A stretch of 64,000 nt of DNA from Phialocephala subalpina (lineage: Eukaryota > Ascomycota > Leotiomycetes > Helotiales > Mollisiaceae), in contig FJOG01000013.1 of assembly GCA_900073065.1 (NCBI GenBank), forward strand, positions 147,113 to 211,112, written 5' to 3'. Shown in pieces: positions 12,280-23,721 of the stretch. The stretch's first letter is position 1, and the number at the start of each line of letters is the position of its first letter. A program made the position numbers and the translations under genes. The notes beneath the pieces were generated by a model. It worked only from the letters and a program-made list of their open reading frames with translations. It was not told the DNA's origin and made no database searches.

Positions 12280-12297
12280 ATGAGCATCCTCCAATGA
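12280..12297 (+). promoter_or_regulatory. Five-codon uORF whose stop overlaps the BUR1 start codon
   Basis: ATG at 12280-12282 encodes Met-Ser-Ile-Leu-Gln and ends in TGA at 12295-12297. The BUR1 ATG is 12294-12296, so stop and start share an ATGA overlap, and a second in-frame BUR1 ATG follows at once (12297-12299). Such an overlap can permit reinitiation or tune main-ORF translation. It matters only if the mRNA leader includes 12280, which the sequence cannot show. Confidence 0.45.
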
Positions 12298-14184
12298 TGG
12301 CGACTCCGCAGATGAGCCCGCAGAGCAATGGTGTCTCTCTAATCGCCTTTGCCAAGGAGCACGCCCGACCTTCGAGAAGCTTCAAAGGATGCTCGAGCAT
12401 CAACGACTACGACATTCTGGGCAAGCTTGGAGAGGGAACATTTGGAGAAGTACACCGAGCGAAATCGAAGAAGACCGGTGCTATTGTCGCGCTGAAGAAG
12501 ATATTGATGCACAACGAGAAGGATGGCTTCCCCATCACCGCTCTGCGCGAGATCAAGCTTCTCAAGCTGCTGTCGCATCCAAACATCCTGAAGCTGGAGG
12601 AGATGGCGGTCGAACATCATACCAAACCTACCGACAAGCGCAAGCGTGCGATCATGTACATGGTCACTCCATACATGGACCACGACCTCTCTGGACTGCT
12701 CGAAAACCCCAAGGTCAAGCTACAGGAATCGCATATCAAATGCTACCTGCTTCAGCTCTTGGAGGGCCTACGTTACCTACACGAGAATCAAATCCTACAT
12801 CGAGATATGAAGGCAGCCAACTTGCTCATTAACAACAAAGGCATTCTGCAAATCGCAGACTTCGGCTTGGCTCGACACTACGACGAAGACCCTCCGAAAG
12901 CTGGCATGGGAGGAGGTGAAGCTACCAGAGACTATACTACCCTCGTCGTTACTCGATGGTATCGACCGCCGGAGCTTCTGCTGCAGTTACGAAAGTACAC
13001 AAGTGCTATCGATTTGTGGGGTGTTGGGTTAGTACTCCTCGCGCGTTGTATATACTTCGTACTGACTTCTATCAGGTGTGTCTTCGGCGAGATGCTCATT
13101 GGCAAGCCCATTCTTTCTGGGGATAGCGACGCGAATCAGCTCAAAATCATTACCGACTTGGTTGGTACTCCCAACGACGAGACAATGCCGGGTTGGAGGT
13201 TACTTCCAGGAGCTGAAGGCTTGAACTTCCCACCACATCCGTCGACTTTGGCGCAACGCTTCCGACAGTAAGTCAAGACTGACGATCTGGTTCTCGGAAT
13301 CATTCATACTGACCTAGTACAGATACGGCTCTGGTGCTATCTCTCTACTTAATGAGCTACTCAAGCTGGACTGGAGAAAGCGAATCAACGCCATCGATGC
13401 ACTCAAACACCCATATTTCCGCGATCAACCACTCCCCGCCAAACCTGGCGACCTACCAACATTCGAAGATTCACACGAGTTAGACAGAAGAAAGTTCAAG
13501 AGTCAGAAGGCTGCTCCACCTCCAGCGCCCAAGGGTGGTACCGTTGGCATGGGACCTCAGCAAGGTGGATGGGGAGGCGAGCCCACAGTTAACGGAGGCT
13601 ATGTTAATGGAGACAGTCATCACAACGGCCATCGACATCAAAATGGCTCACGCTATCCTCCCCACGGAGATCATCGAAACGGTGTTCCTCCACCCCCACC
13701 CCCAGACGGACGAAGACCAGCATGGGCACGACCAAGAGACGACCGTCCTGACACACGGCTTCCACCTCGTCCTCCAGTCAATTATGCTGGTTATGACGGC
13801 CCTCGAGACTCACGAGATGAGAGGCCACCTGCAGACCGAGAGAACTATAGGTCTCGCTCCCGTGATCTTGACAGAGGACCACCCCCGAGAAGTCGACCAG
13901 GAGGACCCAACGTCGACACATATATTCCTAGTTACGGCCCAGACAGCGGTCGAAGAGATGATCGACCACCCAGAGATCGTGACGACAGGAGGAGACGCGA
14001 TGATCCCAGAGATGAGCGTCCTAGACACGACAGCCATCGAGACCGGGATCGGGGTCTAGATTACGATGATCGTCGAAGCAGGCGAACTCGGTCTCGTAGT
14101 CGCAGTCCTCTCCCAGACCGTGACCGAGGTGAGCGGCCTCGAGAACGAGAGCCTCTACCGGATCGAGATATTTACAGGAGGTGA
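12294..14184 (+). CDS. bur1: Cyclin-dependent kinase BUR1/SGV1 (CDK9, P-TEFb-type)
   Basis: Three exons (12294-13027, 13076-13267, 13323-14184) give 595 aa. Kinase motifs in order: Gly loop GEGTFG (46-51), Lys68 in VALKK, the CDK9 signature PITALRE (80-86), catalytic loop HRDMKAAN (about 169-176), DFG (189-191) and the activation segment [15 protein letters not shown]9/Bur1 with its cyclin phosphorylates the RNA polymerase II C-terminal domain and Spt5 during elongation. After the kinase domain comes a long low-complexity tail rich in Arg, Asp, Pro and Ser, with [11 protein letters not shown] dipeptides, typical of filamentous-fungal Bur1. The gene is convergent with the ZUFSP-type gene 505 bp downstream. 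Two ATGs are adjacent at the start. Confidence 0.94.
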
Positions 14185-14689
14185 TAATTGAGTGGGTTTG
14201 ATCTTCGCTTGCTTCACGTCACGGAGTATGAAGGGCATGCATGGCATATTGAAGGGTCGTGTTTACGAATAGGCTTTGTAATGGTGTGGCGTTGGTTCCA
14301 CCGTTTGTACTTTTTCTGCGAGGCGTTCAGGGTGGGTGGCATCACTTTGATTGATAGCCTGGCAGGATCGATAGATAAACTATACGATCTTCTCTGCCGC
14401 AGATGCAGGGACCGAGACTGGAAAGAAATTGAGTTGAGATATGAGAGGAGATACAATACCATTTGCTGCAATGAACTCCTGTGCTTTGCTGTTGCGTGTG
14501 ATCACAATTGAGAAAAGTGTTTTGAAGACCTAATGGGGCGATCAATGTCACGCTATGTGTGGCAATCCTAATGCTAAACCAACGCCGTGAAATGCACCAC
14601 AAATTTGCTGCAGTCCCTGGCATTGCATGATACCATGCTTCGCTAACACGACATTCAAAATGCTCCCAACGCCAACGCCGACCATGTGC
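14185..14689. other. Convergent 3' region between BUR1 and the ZUFSP-type gene
   Basis: This 505-bp stretch should contain both 3' UTRs. It has small open frames on both strands without coding character. Nothing else is recognised. Confidence 0.6.
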
Positions 14690-16443
14690 TCACACTCCTT
14701 GCTCAGTTATGGCTGCTTCGATAACCTCCGGACGTTTTGGCGGTGTCAGCTTCAATAGCTCAAACTCATTATACTTCTTCAGATACTTGGTACCACGCCG
14801 GTAAGCTCTCAGCTTATCTCCAGGATACTTGTGTTTGAAGTCCATTCCAATCAGTTTCACGATGTCTACGGCGTCATGAAACATTGGGTCGAAGACAATT
14901 AGGTTTCTTGTGCCGTCTTTTTGTTTCTCGAAGCCGACGATTGTCAATGAGTGACCTGGATGTTGGAAGTAGATTGGAGGGAGGGTGGTAGTTCGGACTT
15001 TGAGGTCGTAATCGGTACAGCCATTTATGAAATAATTCTCGACAGCAGTGAAGAGAAGCTCGTATGCTGGTCTCTGGCCGACTTTTGGTTTTATTCCTTG
15101 GGCATCGCAACTGTGGTTCCTGTTAGCAGTGATAAGTGGACTCTCAGGACAGAAAAATTACGCTATTCCTAGACTGCAGAACATTGCTTGAGCCTATTGT
15201 AAACTTGTCAGTAAATGAGATTGGTTGTTTGGAAAGAAATTTGGTGCTAGCATCTCAGAAGTAGCGTCTCACATCAGGTGTGCCTATGTACTTTCTCGTA
15301 CCACGGATGCCTCCAGTCTCAACTCGACCTTGAGAATTGATACCCATGTCCCAAGCAGATTCAATGTACTCTTGGATATCGAAGATAGTTGGGGTCTTGC
15401 CATTGAATATCTCGTGTCCTTGAGACTGGGCGCCTATGATATACGAACACATCACTTGGATATTTCGATAACCACAGAATCCACCTACCCTCATTAGCAA
15501 ACTCCGTTCAAAGGTGCAACAATCTTACCTTCTCTCTTTAGCTTGGAAACATGCCTGACAGCCGGATCACATGTATATGCATATGAAGTAGCCTCATCCT
15601 GCTCCAGAAATTGCTCGATGACTGGGAGGATTTCGGCAGTCTGGTTCGGGCAATACTTGATCCTTTTCTGCTTGCCATTGAGAGTGACATAGATTGTCGC
15701 CATCTCGCCATCTTTTTCATTGAGGAGCTTGACTAGCCACGCTGGCATTTGCTTCTCGTGTGCATGAGGACCGAGTTCGGATTTCTGAATATGTTATATG
15801 CACGTGACTATAGAGGACACAAAGGGGAAACTTACCCCCAAGCGCTTCTTACTGCTATTGGCTTTCGGAGTGTCTTTCGATGATGGACTGGTCTTCGAAG
15901 ATGTATCAGGCATCTTGAGAATACTCTTCCAAGTATTCTTCGCCGCTGTCTGTAGATCGTGTGAGGACTTCTCGTTGATTGTATGTCCGTCATCGCTCGG
16001 GTCGTCCAGATTTCTGAGAGCGTAGGAGAGCTTGGTATCAAAAAAGTTCCCAATCTGTGGCTCGATTTTCAGTCGTTTCGATGAATGCTCGTCCGACTCC
16101 CCTCCACTGCCGTTCCCTTCTTCCTCATGCATCTCGACATGGCTATCAAGTTCGGTCAATAGGAGAGCTTCGCCACATCCCTCTACAGGACAATTAACGT
16201 ATTGAACATCATCTTCCCCCTGAAGAGACATCAAGGCGGCCACACTCGCGTCGTCCGTGGCCACAAAAGGCGACTCTCCGTTTTCTGGATGTTGTGTCTC
16301 CATGTGCAGCTAGATCTGATATTAGTCACCAACAACAATCAGACGCCAGAGCGCATCCATACCATAATCTGATAATCTCCTTCGGCCTTGTACCCACAAA
16401 AAGGGCAAAGAATTGGCTCTGCCACAGCCTCTGGGTCCTCCAT
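14690..16443 (-). CDS. ZUFSP/ZUP1-like deubiquitinase (peptidase family C78) with N-terminal zinc fingers
   Basis: Six exons (16363-16443, 15836-16309, 15529-15784, 15273-15484, 15162-15193, 14690-15119) join to 494 aa. The N-terminus has a C2H2 finger CPFCGYKAEGDYQIMLHMETQH that spans the first intron, and a second Cys/His finger, CPVEGCGEAL...HVEMH. The catalytic part has GFCGYRNIQ with the nucleophile Cys and HPGHSLTIVGF with the His, followed by VFDPMF with the expected acidic residue. Human ZUP1 cleaves K63-linked ubiquitin chains and is linked to genome stability; the related UfSP enzymes act on UFM1. Finger-plus-C78 order favours the ZUP1 type. One 44-bp intron uses a GTAG acceptor that restores the GG-FCGYRN frame. 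Confidence 0.88.
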
Positions 16444-16946
16444 TTCGCGGTCAGGGGGTGCGTGGGTCTGGAATCCTCAGCCTTGTTTGATGCGCGACGT
16501 GCTACTGTAGTGCCGAGAAATGTGTGCTTCATTCCACAGCGCGAGTGCGATTGTTTTCTACATTTAGCCTCGAGAAAACGCGGGATTCGATATTTGATTC
16601 ACCGTTCGTATGTCGAGTCCGACGAGGTTGCATGCACGCAATTTTGTGGCTTAGAAGAGTTGAGCTGTCGTGGCCTCTGGTAAATGCCAACATCCTCGCT
16701 TATTTCGGATTGGAAGGCACAATTCTCCACCAAGTCAATGCAAAGAACCGTCAAAGGAAGGACATCTGGGAGAGTTCATCGTGACTGTTCTTGAAGCGCC
16801 TCTAAATCATTGCAATTCTGCTTTTCTTGTCTAGGCAAGTCTACAGGCGTCGCTGAATCATCATTTCATGCCCTGATAAAGTCCCGAGACTCTTCTGGCT
16901 AGACTCTTGATTACATGTACTCATTTTTCCTCCAACATCCTCCGAC
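16444..16946. other. Intergenic between SerRS 3' end and ZUFSP-type start
   Basis: About 500 bp holding the promoter of the ZUFSP-type gene and the SerRS 3' UTR. No further gene seen. Confidence 0.6.
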
Positions 16947-18652
16947 TCAGACTTTGAGATCCTTCAACTTGTCTGTTGCGTCTGTGGCTCCACCACCAAC
17001 TGGCGCAACCTTTGGCTTTGGTGCCTTGTCACCGGCCTTTCCCTTCGCCTTTGAAGAAGTGGTGTCCTTTGGCAGCTCCTTTGTGAATGGGATGAATTCA
17101 GGGGCACCGGGGAGGTATTTTCGGAGTGGTTCTGGAACATTGAAACCCTGAAACGAGTTAGAGCGTATAACAAAGTAGAATCGGAGCTATTCGACGTACC
17201 TCTTCAGTTTGGAAGTTCTCCAGCAAGCAGCAAAGAGCTCTTTCGGTAGCGCAAAGAGTTGAGTTCAAGGCGTGGACATATTTCTTTCTGATCTCGGTCT
17301 GAAGCTTGGCACCGAATCTAATCTCCAAAGCTCGAGATTGGTAGTCCGTGCAATTGGAGCAAGAGACAAGCTCCTTGTACTCTCCTTGGAAGGGGAACCA
17401 GGCCTCAAGATCGTACTTCTTCGCTGCAGCATTGTTCAAAGCTCCAGAGACAATGGCGACAACTCGATAGGGGACCCCGAGAGACTTGTAAAACTCTTCT
17501 GAAACTGCAATCATATCGTCAAACATCTCCCATGACTTCTCGGGATCGGTAAGGCAGAATTGCTCAATCTGTTGGCAGGTTTAGTTAGAGATGATCTAGA
17601 AAATTCAAGTTGCTGATATTACGCACCTTCTCGAATTGATGGACACGGAAAATGCCCCATGCATCGCGTCCATGTGAACCAGCTTCCCTTCGATAGCAGG
17701 AGCTGAAACCAGCATATCTGCAACAGGAGTTAGCGATCGGCTCTAATCAATCTGATAGTACCAACCTGATGGGCAGATCCTTGTTGACCAACCACTCGTC
17801 TGCGTGGAAAGCAGATATTGGCTGCTCAGAAGTGGCAATAAGGTACTTGTCGTTTTGTGCATCTCCATCAACAACCTTATAAAGCTCCTCATCGAACTGC
17901 TCCAACTGTGCCGTCTTCGCCATGTACTCCTTCAGCATGAATTGAGGTGTCTGCAGTGGTGTATATCCCTTCGCATCGAGAAACTCCAGACCGTAATTGA
18001 TCAATGCCTGATTCAAGAATACGCCCCATTTTCGCAGAAAATATCCACGGTGTCCAACAACCTTGACGCCTCGTTCTGGGTCGTAGCCATCCAGTCTCGT
18101 CAGAACCTCATGGTGTGAAAGAACGTCCTTCTTCTCGACCGTGATTCCCTCGGGTGCCCATGTTCGCTGCAGCTCGTTGTGATCCTATGCAGCAATTAGA
18201 CTGGCCCATACAGATTATCGCATGTATTCAAATACCTCGTCGTTGTTGGTTGGCACAGACTCGTGAACGATATTGCCTATTGTACCAATTTTCTTCTTCA
18301 GGGCCACTTCTTTTTCTCCCGCAGAGTGTACCAATGCCTTCTTCTCCTTCTCAAACTCGGCCTTCTGCGCCATTAACTCGTCTGCATCCTCCTTTGCCTT
18401 TTTCTTTTGGCCGATTAGTTTTTGGACTTCGTTGATCTTGGTGTTGATTTGGCTCGCGGCATATTGAGCTGCAGATGAGTTAGGACCATTCCATAATTGA
18501 CGGAGGAGTTTGGAATTACTCTTGCGGTGGTCCTCGTACAACGCGATCACTTCATCCACCGCTTCTTCAGGGGCATAGCGACGTCTCTGAGACTCCTTGA
18601 TCTTCTTGGGATCGCCGCCTTTCTCGACAATGAAATCGAACACGTCGAGCAT
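16947..18652 (-). CDS. Seryl-tRNA synthetase, cytosolic
   Basis: Five exons (18236-18652, 17766-18184, 17627-17717, 17200-17568, 16947-17147) give 498 aa. It charges tRNA-Ser with serine. The N-terminal start [15 protein letters not shown] leads into the long charged coiled-coil arm (roughly residues 25-125) that grips the tRNA variable arm. The class II catalytic core follows: [24 protein letters not shown], then motif 2 in [22 protein letters not shown] (split by an intron) and the motif 3 region with [14 protein letters not shown] and [20 protein letters not shown] Lys/Ala-rich C-terminal extension of eukaryotic cytosolic SerRS ends the protein. No mitochondrial targeting peptide is evident. 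It lies upstream of, and on the same strand as, the ZUFSP-type gene. Confidence 0.95.
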
Positions 18653-19011
18653 GATGGGCAGTGTGTATGCTATTCAAGAACTGTAATCTGGGTACCTGAG
18701 GGTGTTTATGTGGTGTCGTTGATTGACTCACGCGGGGACGATTGGAAATATTTCAGCCTTGGTGGGGTTGCTCTAGCGCGCTGTCCCTGACACCCAACAC
18801 TGGACATGTAGGTCGATCACGTGCAAGGTCATAAAAAAGTTCTGTTGAAACTCATTGCTTTCTTCCTCTGTCGCAAATGGAACGTCACCCAAAACGCCTC
18901 GAATCGAAAGGGATCCTTCTCCAAACGCCGCGGCCCCAAGAAAGTAGTTGATACAGTCAATCCAACAATCTCAGTCTCTCAGTCCACCATCCAATCCGTC
19001 TCGAGTCCATC

Positions 19012-19788
19012 TTACATGACCTGACACTTGTTCCCTCCTGTTGGCTCGTTTGGATTCTGTGATTTCTCAATTTGGCCAATCATCATCTCAAAGGCTTTGG
19101 TAACGTTCTCATTGTACCTTGCACTGGCTTCAGTGTATGCACAGTTGAACTTTTCTGCCAATGCCTTTCCCTCTTCGACTGAGACTTGTCTTTGGTCTGG
19201 GCGTAAGTCGCTCTTGTTGCCAACAATAACGATAGGAACCCATTCAGAGCCCTGTATGCGTCAGTAAACGAAAAGTCTCCATTCTGATCTTCGCATTGAC
19301 TTACGAGGTGGTTCAAAATTTTGTCTCTGATGACCTGAACCATTTCAAAAGACTGGGTCGAGGCAACTGAGTAGACAAGCATGTATCCATGGATTCCAAT
19401 GAAATGTTTCGAGTTCAAGATGCTGTATTCATCCTGTTCAAATATCGTGTTAGCCAACTTATCCCAACAAGTTTTCGACATGTGATCATATCAGGAGGGG
19501 TCAACAGTTTCGTACTTGACCAGCAGTGTCGACGATTTCGGTGGCATACTCCTGGCCCTTGAACTTGATGACCTTGCTAAACGTATTCTCGATCGTGGGG
19601 TAGTAGCTCTCCACAAAGTGACCATCCACGAACTGCACCGTGAGCGAGGATTTCCCTGGTTCCTTGTGAGCGAACGTAACCTCAGGTACCACGAGAGATC
19701 AAGGTCGAGGAAGGTACATGTGAGGGAAGTGAAGCTTACCCACAGACCTGCTGCCCACGATGGCAATCTTGCGTTGTTTCGGCGGCAT
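19012..19788 (-). CDS. Ras-family GTPase Rheb (TOR activator)
   Basis: Four exons (19740-19788, 19516-19655, 19305-19433, 19012-19251) give 185 aa. It starts MPPKQRKIAIVGSRSVGKSS; the P-loop has Arg-Ser where Ras has Gly-Gly, a Rheb hallmark. The effector region is YYPTIENTF, switch II starts DTAGQDEYSI, and the guanine-binding motifs are VGNKSDL and a C-terminal EASARYN. The last residues, Cys-Gln-Val-Met, form a CaaX box for farnesylation, placing it on endomembranes. In fungi Rheb activates TOR complex 1 or affects arginine uptake. The P-loop Gly codon is split by the first intron. It is head-to-tail with SerRS, 359 bp away. Confidence 0.94.
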
Positions 19789-21268
19789 AACGAAACTGTA
19801 TTAAGATATTGAGGACCTGTATTTTCAATGTATTTCGGCGGATGGGGGGTCCTTAAGACTTTCGATGTTTCGCTGTCGTTGGGCAGCAAGTACCTTTCTG
19901 TTATGCGCTAACCTAAACGTCAGAGGCGGGCGGGTAAGGTTACTCGTACAGTAGGCGACGGCGTAGCAGTGGCGGGTGGCGGGCGAGTTTACGAGTATGC
20001 TGCTGAGCTCTGAGCTTTGTACCACCACCAGCACCTTCACCTTTCAACTTTCAACAACAAAAGTTGCAGAAAAGAAAGACCGCGACAACGCCTTTGGCTT
20101 GAACCGTGATGACTCTGCCGTCTTTGACCACAGTGAATTGCATCGAGAACGTTCTTCGTCGAATGCTCCTTCCTCGTTCCGGTTACTTTTCGGTCTGTTC
20201 AGCTTGCTCCATTCGTCAGTGCTTACGAGTTGAGTTGACCTTCCAAACGGTGTTCATCAAACCTAGCCAAGAGCTTTTCAATCTCTTCGATCTCTCTCAT
20301 CTCGCAACAGCTTGTTATCTTCATGCTATCTGAGAGGCGATTGGCGTGCATCAGCAAAGTTGCAATTGGTGGTCTCGATCAAGGCGGCTGATAGTCCTGG
20401 TGTTTTCTTTTTCGCACGTCTTCCCAGATGGAAGCCATGTGCAATGCGCCTCGAACCATACTATTGGAAACTAGGGGTTCAATTGTACAGCTAATAGCTT
20501 TCATTTCCTGCGTCAGAAACGTATCACAGAAAGCTGTCCTATGTCTGCGTGTTGAGAATATGGCCGTCGCTTGAAAACAGTGCTGCCCACGGCACGAGTA
20601 GAATCGAAGGTCCGCGCACGCTGTTGTCTTTGTAGTACGCCATTTTCTCCAAGCTAGCAGTGCTACAGTTTTCGTTCTCGTTCTTAATTTACACATTTGA
20701 TTCGATCATTCGAGGGAGTGACTCATAGCAGACCGAAGAGCCGCAAGGCAACCATCTAGTTCCCTCTGAATCACAACTCCTCGAATCACAACCCACAGTA
20801 AATGAAAAATATAGGTAAAGTGAAAGTTCACCAAGTACCGAGTGATTCAAGAATACAAACTCGAAGCATAAATATACCTCGATGGTCCTTGACCCCTCCT
20901 TCTTTACTTTCAGCACTTACAACTCACTGCGCATTTTAGCAAGCCTCAGATTCGAACCCAACACAGAAAAATGCATCACACGTAACAACACCTCACTTTA
21001 AAGTCACAAAGATCATTCCAAACCTCACTCACGAGCATCTCTACATCAAGTCCGTCCTCCAGACCAACTTAACCACAACCACAACACCTAAAAACCAGAT
21101 ACAATTCGTTCTCTCGACTGCGTCTCACCTAATTAATCTTAATCAACCAACTTCCAACCTCCAAATCCAATCCGTCCACCAGACCGCACCTCACTCAATT
21201 CCTCCCACCTCCAACACCCAAATTACAACCTCAACCATACCCTCTCTGCCTTCCCACCCAAGAGCAAA
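19789..21268. other. Intergenic with pyrimidine-rich leader-like DNA
   Basis: About 1.5 kb. The right part (20950-21268) is C/T/A-rich with very little G on the plus strand, like fungal 5' leaders, and precedes the small Cys-rich ORF. Short frames on the minus strand (20379-20696) have no recognisable features. Confidence 0.5.
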
Positions 21269-21487
21269 ATGTGTCAAGAAACTCTACACACCTACACAGA
21301 CTGCCACTGCCGCAAACCCTTCTTCAAACTCTGCTCACAAGTCCTCCGCGCCCCATCCATCATTCGCCTCTCGACCAATTCAAGCCGGAAGGGCAGCCAA
21401 GGATCCAAGATGAAGCAATTCTCCCGCTGTGCGAATAAAAAAGGAAGAAAGATTGTTAGGAAAGGGGCGTGTGGGTGCTGTGCTTAG
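21269..21487 (+). CDS. Small Cys-rich basic protein, hypothetical
   Basis: A single-exon ORF of 72 aa from ATG 21269. It begins MCQETLHTYTDCHCRKPFF, has nine Cys in all, and ends CANKKGRK...GACGCCA. There is no signal peptide. The Cys/His spacing and MC start recall small zinc-ribbon-like proteins common in filamentous fungi that start with a Met-Cys and a Tyr/His-Cys-x-Cys motif. A long C/T-rich leader precedes it. Function unknown; it could also be a chance ORF. Confidence 0.45.
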   Translation: MCQETLHTYTDCHCRKPFFKLCSQVLRAPSIIRLSTNSSRKGSQGSKMKQFSRCANKKGRKIVRKGACGCCA

Positions 21488-22435
21488 TCTTACCCTCGCA
21501 GGAACAATAAATGGAGAGAGGAGAAGAGAAGCCGCCGAGAACTTGGACGGATGTATGGACAGGGAGGCCTCTCTGTATTAGCATTAACGGTGATTTCAAA
21601 AGGGTGAGTGGAAGTCTGCCAATCGATTGGTAAGACTTTGCGTGAGTTTGTATTACTGGTGTTTGCATTTGGAGAGACAGAGCAAGCAAGGCTAAGGCTA
21701 AGGGCGAATTGTACTACTACAGGGAAGGGAAGCAGGAAGCACATCGTCTATGCGGGTTGGTTTTAAGGGAAGTAAGTCGCAAGATCTGGAGCGCTTAGCT
21801 TTTGAGTCTTCTACACTTCGTCTCGCTACTCTGTAAATCATTACAGCGACTTTGCTGCTGCCTCGATTCTCGAATTTGAACTCGATGATTTCTTCACTTC
21901 CGATTCTCTTGCAACGCGAACTTACGAATACCTTGGTGATCAACTTTTTGCAAATATACAAAAATAGCAGAGCGAGAGCAAGGCCAATCTCAAGACGCAC
22001 ACTTACACCTCCAAAACCTCAGCTTGAAGTAGGGTAGATTTAGAGAACTTTTTAAAGGACCCAGAGCAGTTGGGAGGTTCCTGGTTGCAAAGTAGATGGA
22101 TGGTAAAGGGGCAGGAACTTTCATTCTTCCGGAAGTACTCAAAAAGAAGAATAAAAGCTCATACTCGTAAGAACAATAAATTGGGTATCTACGAATCTGT
22201 AGCTAAAACTCTCATGCCATCTCATCTCATCATAATATAAACACACCTTGAAAGTAGCTGCTTGCTTGCTGCACAATAGCCACCCGCCCATTGACACGCA
22301 CACAATGCATCAATCCAAAACGCCTAGCTCGAATCATTAGAGCCATGAAGACACAACGCTATGCACCACTTCCTTCTACCAAATTACCCCCTCCATTCCA
22401 AATTATCTTCTCAGGGACTCCCCAAGGTCGAATAA
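21488..22435. other. Intergenic, no clear gene
   Basis: A minus-strand frame at 21698-22000 has a hydrophobic start (LALLFLYIC) but lacks an ATG before it. No other structure seen. Confidence 0.5.
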
Positions 22436-23721
22436 TTAGTGAGTTGAGTTTCCGTTCGTCGTTGTGCCGCCATTCATACCGTTTGTTCCATTAACAGTCG
22501 CGGTCAACACACTTTCTGCATCACCCTCTGCCATATCCGGTCCACCCGGTTTCCTGCCTGTGAGAATCCTCACAGTAAATCCTAATCCTTTCGAATTAGG
22601 ATCCATAGAGACTGTCCTTACAGCATCTGTAACTTGACCACAAAGTGTCCTAATTTTCTCAACACCCCAGCCCATCTGTTCCGTAAAAGGTCTCAAACAC
22701 AACGACTCAATTCCACAGAGTTGGGCAACCAGAAAATGTCTCCCAAGCAGTTTATCCTCCTTATTATCCGGCCAGATGCCCATGGGTATGACTTTCTCGG
22801 TAACGTTGATATCGACGAATCCCGCTCCAGCCAGAACCTCCGGCTCTAGATGCGCCGCCCCTCTTGGTCTGCCCGAAGTTTGGGAACACTCATTAATGGT
22901 CCTTAGCCAAGTGGAAACTTCGGAATCCTCTGCGAAGAAACTTAAGAGCGTCCTGTCATGATTATCGAAATCAAGAACCTCGATCCAACCACCCGGCTTG
23001 AGGGACCTGTGAGCTTCCTTGTATATATCACTCCACGACGAGAAAGCTCCTGCCATATGCCTGAAGTGTACTAAATCGAATTCGTCGTCTGGCCATGTCC
23101 AGCCGTATTCTTCTTCTGCGTCGTCTATCTCGAAGAATACGTTTAGGGGCACGGCGCTGGGTTGGATCTTGGCTATGTCTGTACCGACTACCTCGCATTC
23201 TGGCCATTGTTCTCCCATTGCTATTGCCCAATCTCCAGTTCCGGTGCCGACATCGAGGATCTTTGTAGGTGAAGAGAGAGGCACGGTTGTGAGGCGCTTG
23301 GAAAGGAGGGCTTTGTAGACTTCGTGGAGAATCTGCATGCGCGTTTGCTCGTCATCATCGTTTGGCATGTAATAATCGCCGCAGTACCGCCGGCCATTGA
23401 TCATTCGGTATTCGACATCGGTGTCGTAGAGGGATCGCGTAGAGTTACTGTGTCTAGAGCTCAGCAAGAGTTCATATGGTAAGTTATAGAGTGAAGCACT
23501 TACACGGTATCATTGTCACCTCTTGGTTGATGGAACAGTGTTCTCGCAGCATTGACTCGACTGCGCACAAGTTCCTCTTCAATATCAATATTCTCGTATG
23601 CTTCATTATCAACGTCTATCATCAGATCGTCGTCCAGTACCAGAGGAACAGCTGCAATCTTGGTTGGGAGCGAATCCTCCGATGAACTTCCTGCTGGTGC
23701 ATCGTTCATGCTGCGCGTCAT
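22436..23721 (-). CDS. LaeA-like SAM-dependent methyltransferase
   Basis: Two exons (23504-23721 and 22436-23447) give 409 aa from the ATG at 23721; another Met lies at 23709. The class I motif is ILDVGTGTGDWAIAMGEQWP, followed by VVGTDIAKIQPSAVPLNV, an acidic post-II segment and LKPGGWIEVLDF. This order is the usual one in the large fungal family of LaeA/UMTA-like methyltransferases. Most are of unknown substrate; LaeA itself regulates secondary metabolism and development. An acidic N-terminus and a low-complexity Gly/Asn/Thr C-terminus flank the domain. It is one of many paralogues expected per genome, so equating it with LaeA itself is not justified. No biosynthetic cluster surrounds it. 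Confidence 0.88.

Noticed and set aside
13535..14059. 174-codon frame inside the BUR1 tail
   Set aside because: Out-of-frame reading of the Arg/Asp repeat region, which makes artificial His/Thr-rich ORFs.
20945..20965. GATTCGAACC, like a tRNA B box
   Set aside because: No matching A box, stems or anticodon arm at the right distance on the minus strand.
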